Assembly: GCA_036564195.1 (NCBI GenBank)
Contig: DATCLA010000170.1
Coordinates: 1-9,568, forward strand
Reading direction: 5' to 3'
DNA from: DATCLA01 sp036564195
GTDB taxonomy: Bacteria > Bacillota > UBA4882 > UBA8346
Length of the DNA: 9,568 nucleotides
Position numbers and translations under genes: made by a program. Within the stretch, counting starts at the first letter, position 1; the number at the start of each line of letters is the position of its first letter. Under the pieces are notes generated by a model, which was not told the DNA's origin, ran no database searches, and was given only the letters and a program-made list of their open reading frames with translations. Below are positions 7,077-9,568 of the stretch, in pieces.

Positions 7077-9416
7077 TCAACCCTTATCCTTTTTATTTTT
7101 GTACAGATAGAAGCCAAGACTAATCATTAAGAACAATATTAGTGCCGCTACGAATTTTAATAAATTCCAGATGCTCTTGTTGACAGCTTGCGGTTTATTT
7201 ACTTCCGGTCGCGGGTCTTCATCCTTTTGGAAGCGGAAATTCTGCAGTTCTTCGTCTTTGCTGATGATTGCCGCATCACCGGTAAAAAATCCCCGCTTGT
7301 CGTTGTCGAAAAAGGCCAGCGCAGCCACTAATGACCACTTGTCCAGGGAAGTAATGGTCATCATCCCTTTTTCCTTATTATAAGGAGAGGTCTTAAGCTC
7401 AAGGAAGGTAGCTGTTTGGGCTGTCTCTGTCAGTAATTCGATTTTTTCATTTGACAAAACGGTGTCAAATTGCGGGTTGTATTTGAACCACAGATAATCG
7501 TTGATCTGTTTGATGGCGCTGTTCTCTGCCGGAGTGCCAAAGATAACCAGGTTATTTACGTGGCTCTTCTTATTAAGATCCGAAGCTTTGACCGCATCAA
7601 TAACCCCGTCATCGTTTCTTACACCGATTCCGGCCAAGGCCGCAATTTTTCCGGCGATCCAATAGTCATCCCGGGAAGGATTATCAGGCATTACGATGGT
7701 TGTCGGATCCAGGTCATCATTTCTGGAAAAGGGGAACGGCAGATTATTGAGGAGCTTCAGATATCTCTCCTGTTTCGGGAAGAAATAACTGGAATCTTCG
7801 ATAATGTATGCCCACGGCGTACTGGCCAGGTAGCGCTTACAGTCGATGATCCCGGCCGGTATCAGTTCAAACACAATCCTGACGTCAAAATAAGTTTTGC
7901 GCCGTAACTCTTCCGGAACATTAAAAGTAATGGTATGCAAATTGCGCCGTTCCCGGATGAGGCGGTGGCTTCCGACAGGAATACCGTTAATATAAACTGA
8001 TACAAAGGATTTCTCATAATCCAGATTGTCGGAGTACCTCAGATTTAAAGTGAGATTGGCATCACTGGCCAGCATCTGGTTGGTGGGAATCCTGATCCCG
8101 ATCGTGGCGACCTGCAGATTCCGGCCTTTGACTTCGATACCTTTGATCCCCAGGTCTTTTAAGTAAATGTAATCACTGACTCTTTGTTCTTTGATGGTTG
8201 TATCCAGTTCGGACTGGAGCTTTACATATCTACGGGGCATTTGGATTTTTAAATCGCGGTTTTTTAGAGCTTTTACCGCTTCCAGCAATCGGTCGCCGTT
8301 ATCGGAAACAATCATAAACACCGGCTTTCTGCCTTTATCCAGCGTTGCCCGGTAAATATTGGCGTTGTTCCCATATAAACTCTCCTGGTTGCAGATGATC
8401 CCTTTTAAGTATTGGGGGACACTCTTAAAATTGCCCACATAAATAAGGCTATCAAAATCGGCAAGTTGCGCATCTCCGGCCTTAATTAATGTGGAAGGCA
8501 CTTCAAAGGCAGACCCGCTATATCGCAGATGGGCAATCAACGTCAGGGCGGTGGCGATTTCCGCATCGGTATGCTGATCAGGAATAACTACTCCGATACC
8601 CGGCGCAGCATCGGCATGCATGCCGACAAAAGGTTTGGGAAATTTGGAAATGCCTTGCGAGGTTAAATCTTTTCTGTAATTAACCACATAATTTGTTTTT
8701 CCGTCAATAATAACCCAGTTGGCGATGTTTTTATCATCTTCACAGGGATCATAGGAGATTCGCGTGTGGGACTTGACCTTTAACTCGTTATAGCCCTGCT
8801 TAATTGTATACGTTGGAATAACAATCTCCCAATTGTACAGTATTTTGTCGCCGGCATCCTTAATTCTCATTGATTTAATAGGGAGATCATTCATATAAAC
8901 CGTAAAATAGGAAATGTCTTTTTTAATTAACTCATTGACCCGGCAATAGAAGTTGAACTTAAAATAGGTTGGTCTCAGGTCTTTCTCAACCAGAAAGAAC
9001 CAGACACTCTCACCGCTAATCCCTCTCAGTTCGATATCGTTGACCACCCGGTAGGTATATTCCAGTTGATCATTAGGCAGCTTTTTGATGGTTATTTGCT
9101 TTATGTCTTCATTCGGGTCGAAAGCCGGTTTAGCAGAGGACTTCCGGTTCGGTTCAACCTTTTTTTGGGTACCGTCAGATCCGGTTTTAAGGCCCGCTCC
9201 GGATTGACCAGCCGCTACTTTAGGATGTTCACAATCACAGGGTTCTTCACTTGACGTTCTCTGACTCGTTGCTGCCCTCCTGGCATTTACAGGCTGCTGA
9301 CTGCTGCTTGGCTGTACCGGCCGGGTCCCCCGGTTTTCTACCTTTGCCTGGGCGCTTACCTGAACCAGACTGAACCCGAGATACAAAATAACCATGATCA
9401 CCATTATTTTCTTCAT
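7077..9416 (-). CDS. BcsB/YdaN-like synthase accessory protein, membrane-anchored
   Basis: Probable accessory subunit of a processive polysaccharide synthase, analogous to BcsB, which binds the emerging glycan outside the membrane and anchors the synthase with its C-terminal helix. The 779 residues comprise a signal peptide (1-22, VSA then Q23), a low-complexity S/Q/K/R-rich linker (about 24-100, with a CDC motif at 60-62), and two successive modules. Each has a beta-sandwich-like part with a short conserved segment (YFTVYMNDLPIKSMRI, 170-185; SFVSVYINGIPVGSHRLI, 470-487) followed by an alpha/beta part (IGVVIPDQHTDAEIATALTLI, 274-294; TTIVMPDNPSRDDYWIAGKIA, 572-592). This duplicated layout is that of BcsB. 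A transmembrane helix lies at about 751-771, then a short basic tail. ATG 9416 has AGGAGG 7 nt upstream. The stop of the preceding glycosyltransferase-like gene lies 11 bp before the start and overlaps that ribosome site, consistent with equimolar synthesis of the two subunits. Which polymer is made cannot be read from this subunit. Confidence 0.88.
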   Translation of the reverse strand: MKKIMVIMVILYLGFSLVQVSAQAKVENRGTRPVQPSSSQQPVNARRAATSQRTSSEEPCDCEHPKVAAGQSGAGLKTGSDGTQKKVEPNRKSSAKPAFDPNEDIKQITIKKLPNDQLEYTYRVVNDIELRGISGESVWFFLVEKDLRPTYFKFNFYCRVNELIKKDISYFTVYMNDLPIKSMRIKDAGDKILYNWEIVIPTYTIKQGYNELKVKSHTRISYDPCEDDKNIANWVIIDGKTNYVVNYRKDLTSQGISKFPKPFVGMHADAAPGIGVVIPDQHTDAEIATALTLIAHLRYSGSAFEVPSTLIKAGDAQLADFDSLIYVGNFKSVPQYLKGIICNQESLYGNNANIYRATLDKGRKPVFMIVSDNGDRLLEAVKALKNRDLKIQMPRRYVKLQSELDTTIKEQRVSDYIYLKDLGIKGIEVKGRNLQVATIGIRIPTNQMLASDANLTLNLRYSDNLDYEKSFVSVYINGIPVGSHRLIRERRNLHTITFNVPEELRRKTYFDVRIVFELIPAGIIDCKRYLASTPWAYIIEDSSYFFPKQERYLKLLNNLPFPFSRNDDLDPTTIVMPDNPSRDDYWIAGKIAALAGIGVRNDDGVIDAVKASDLNKKSHVNNLVIFGTPAENSAIKQINDYLWFKYNPQFDTVLSNEKIELLTETAQTATFLELKTSPYNKEKGMMTITSLDKWSLVAALAFFDNDKRGFFTGDAAIISKDEELQNFRFQKDEDPRPEVNKPQAVNKSIWNLLKFVAALILFLMISLGFYLYKNKKDKG

Positions 9417-9423
9417 AGTTGTT

Positions 9424-9430
9424 CCTCCTA
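9424..9430 (-). promoter_or_regulatory. Ribosome binding site of the BcsB-like gene overlapping the upstream stop codon
   Basis: TAGGAGG on the minus strand: the TAG stop of the upstream membrane protein shares two bases with the AGGAGG site, which sits 7 nt before ATG 9416. This arrangement favours translational coupling of the two genes. Confidence 0.85.
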
Positions 9431-9568
9431 GAACCTTTCCGTCTTATACCAAGTGATCTCTCTTTTGAAAACAAAGTCTTTAGTATAACTTACTAATCCA
9501 ATCACAGTAATGATTGCCCATAGTTTGCAATAAGTGAAGTACATGATCATCGCTGTCAGTACATTGGA
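9428..9568 (-). CDS. C-terminal end of a membrane protein, probably BcsA/YdaM-like family 2 glycosyltransferase (partial)
   Basis: An open frame enters from the right edge and runs 46 codons to TAG at 9428-9430. The peptide begins SNVLTAMIMYFTYCKLW, continues with a hydrophobic helix (about AIITVIGLVSY) and ends in a polar, basic tail, TKDFVFKREITWYKTERF. A last transmembrane helix followed by a short tail with W-x-K-T-x-R is typical of membrane-bound processive family 2 glycosyltransferases. The position directly before a BcsB-like gene, 11 bp away with the stop overlapping the next ribosome site, is where the catalytic subunit is expected. The catalytic domain itself is outside the window, so the assignment rests on this tail and on context. 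It could instead be another polytopic membrane protein of the same operon. Confidence 0.68.
   Translation of the reverse strand, partial: SNVLTAMIMYFTYCKLWAIITVIGLVSYTKDFVFKREITWYKTERF

Noticed and set aside
7470..7907. 145-codon open frame on the plus strand
   Set aside because: It lies wholly antisense to the well-supported BcsB-like gene, shows no recognisable domain and is a frame shadow.
9247..9474. 75-codon minus-strand frame overlapping the BcsB start
   Set aside because: Out of frame with both the glycosyltransferase tail and the BcsB-like gene, which explain the region better through their RBS and signal peptide.
1..9568. CRISPR array, insertion sequence, tRNA or rRNA genes
   Set aside because: No regularly spaced direct DNA repeats, transposase motifs, terminal inverted repeats or recognisable RNA genes were seen; nearly the whole window is coding.

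Overview
The window is one strand-uniform gene cluster. Every supported gene is on the minus strand, so transcription runs from the high coordinates to the low ones. The largest gap between genes is 64 bp and no convincing terminator or promoter is visible inside, so it reads as part of one long operon that continues past both ends. SLH repeats, strong AGGAGG-type ribosome binding sites, GTG and TTG starts and secreted, membrane-anchored enzymes suggest a Gram-positive-lineage Bacillota (Clostridia-like) bacterium. That is an inference from gene content; no rRNA or other marker is present.

Layout in order of transcription: the last 46 codons of a membrane protein that looks like the tail of a BcsA/YdaM-type family 2 glycosyltransferase (9568-9428); a BcsB/YdaN-like cellulose-synthase-type accessory protein with signal peptide and C-terminal membrane anchor (9416-7077); a secreted GH8-type glycoside hydrolase (7045-5963); a membrane-anchored GH26 (beta-mannanase-type) hydrolase (best start 5946, end 4798); a 1032-residue secreted multidomain protein joining a lectin-like domain, SLH repeats, a sialate O-acetylesterase-type SGNH domain and two C-terminal phage-structural-like repeats (4754-1656); a non-hydrolysing UDP-GlcNAc 2-epimerase, wecB/mnaA (1591-413); and the N-terminal 135 codons of an exported TlpA/ResA-like thioredoxin with a CPRC active site (407-1).

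Read together this is an exopolysaccharide synthesis and remodelling locus. A synthase (GT2 plus BcsB-like partner) would make and export a beta-linked glycan, the GH8 and GH26 enzymes would trim or release it, the SLH esterase would bind and deacetylate it (or another wall glycan) at the surface, and WecB would supply UDP-ManNAc. The synthase plus GH8 core resembles the Bacillus subtilis ydaJKLMN and Listeria pss loci; the Listeria polymer contains beta-1,4-ManNAc, which makes the epimerase here suggestive. The most unusual element is the SLH/esterase protein, both for its domain order and for its C-terminal repeats.
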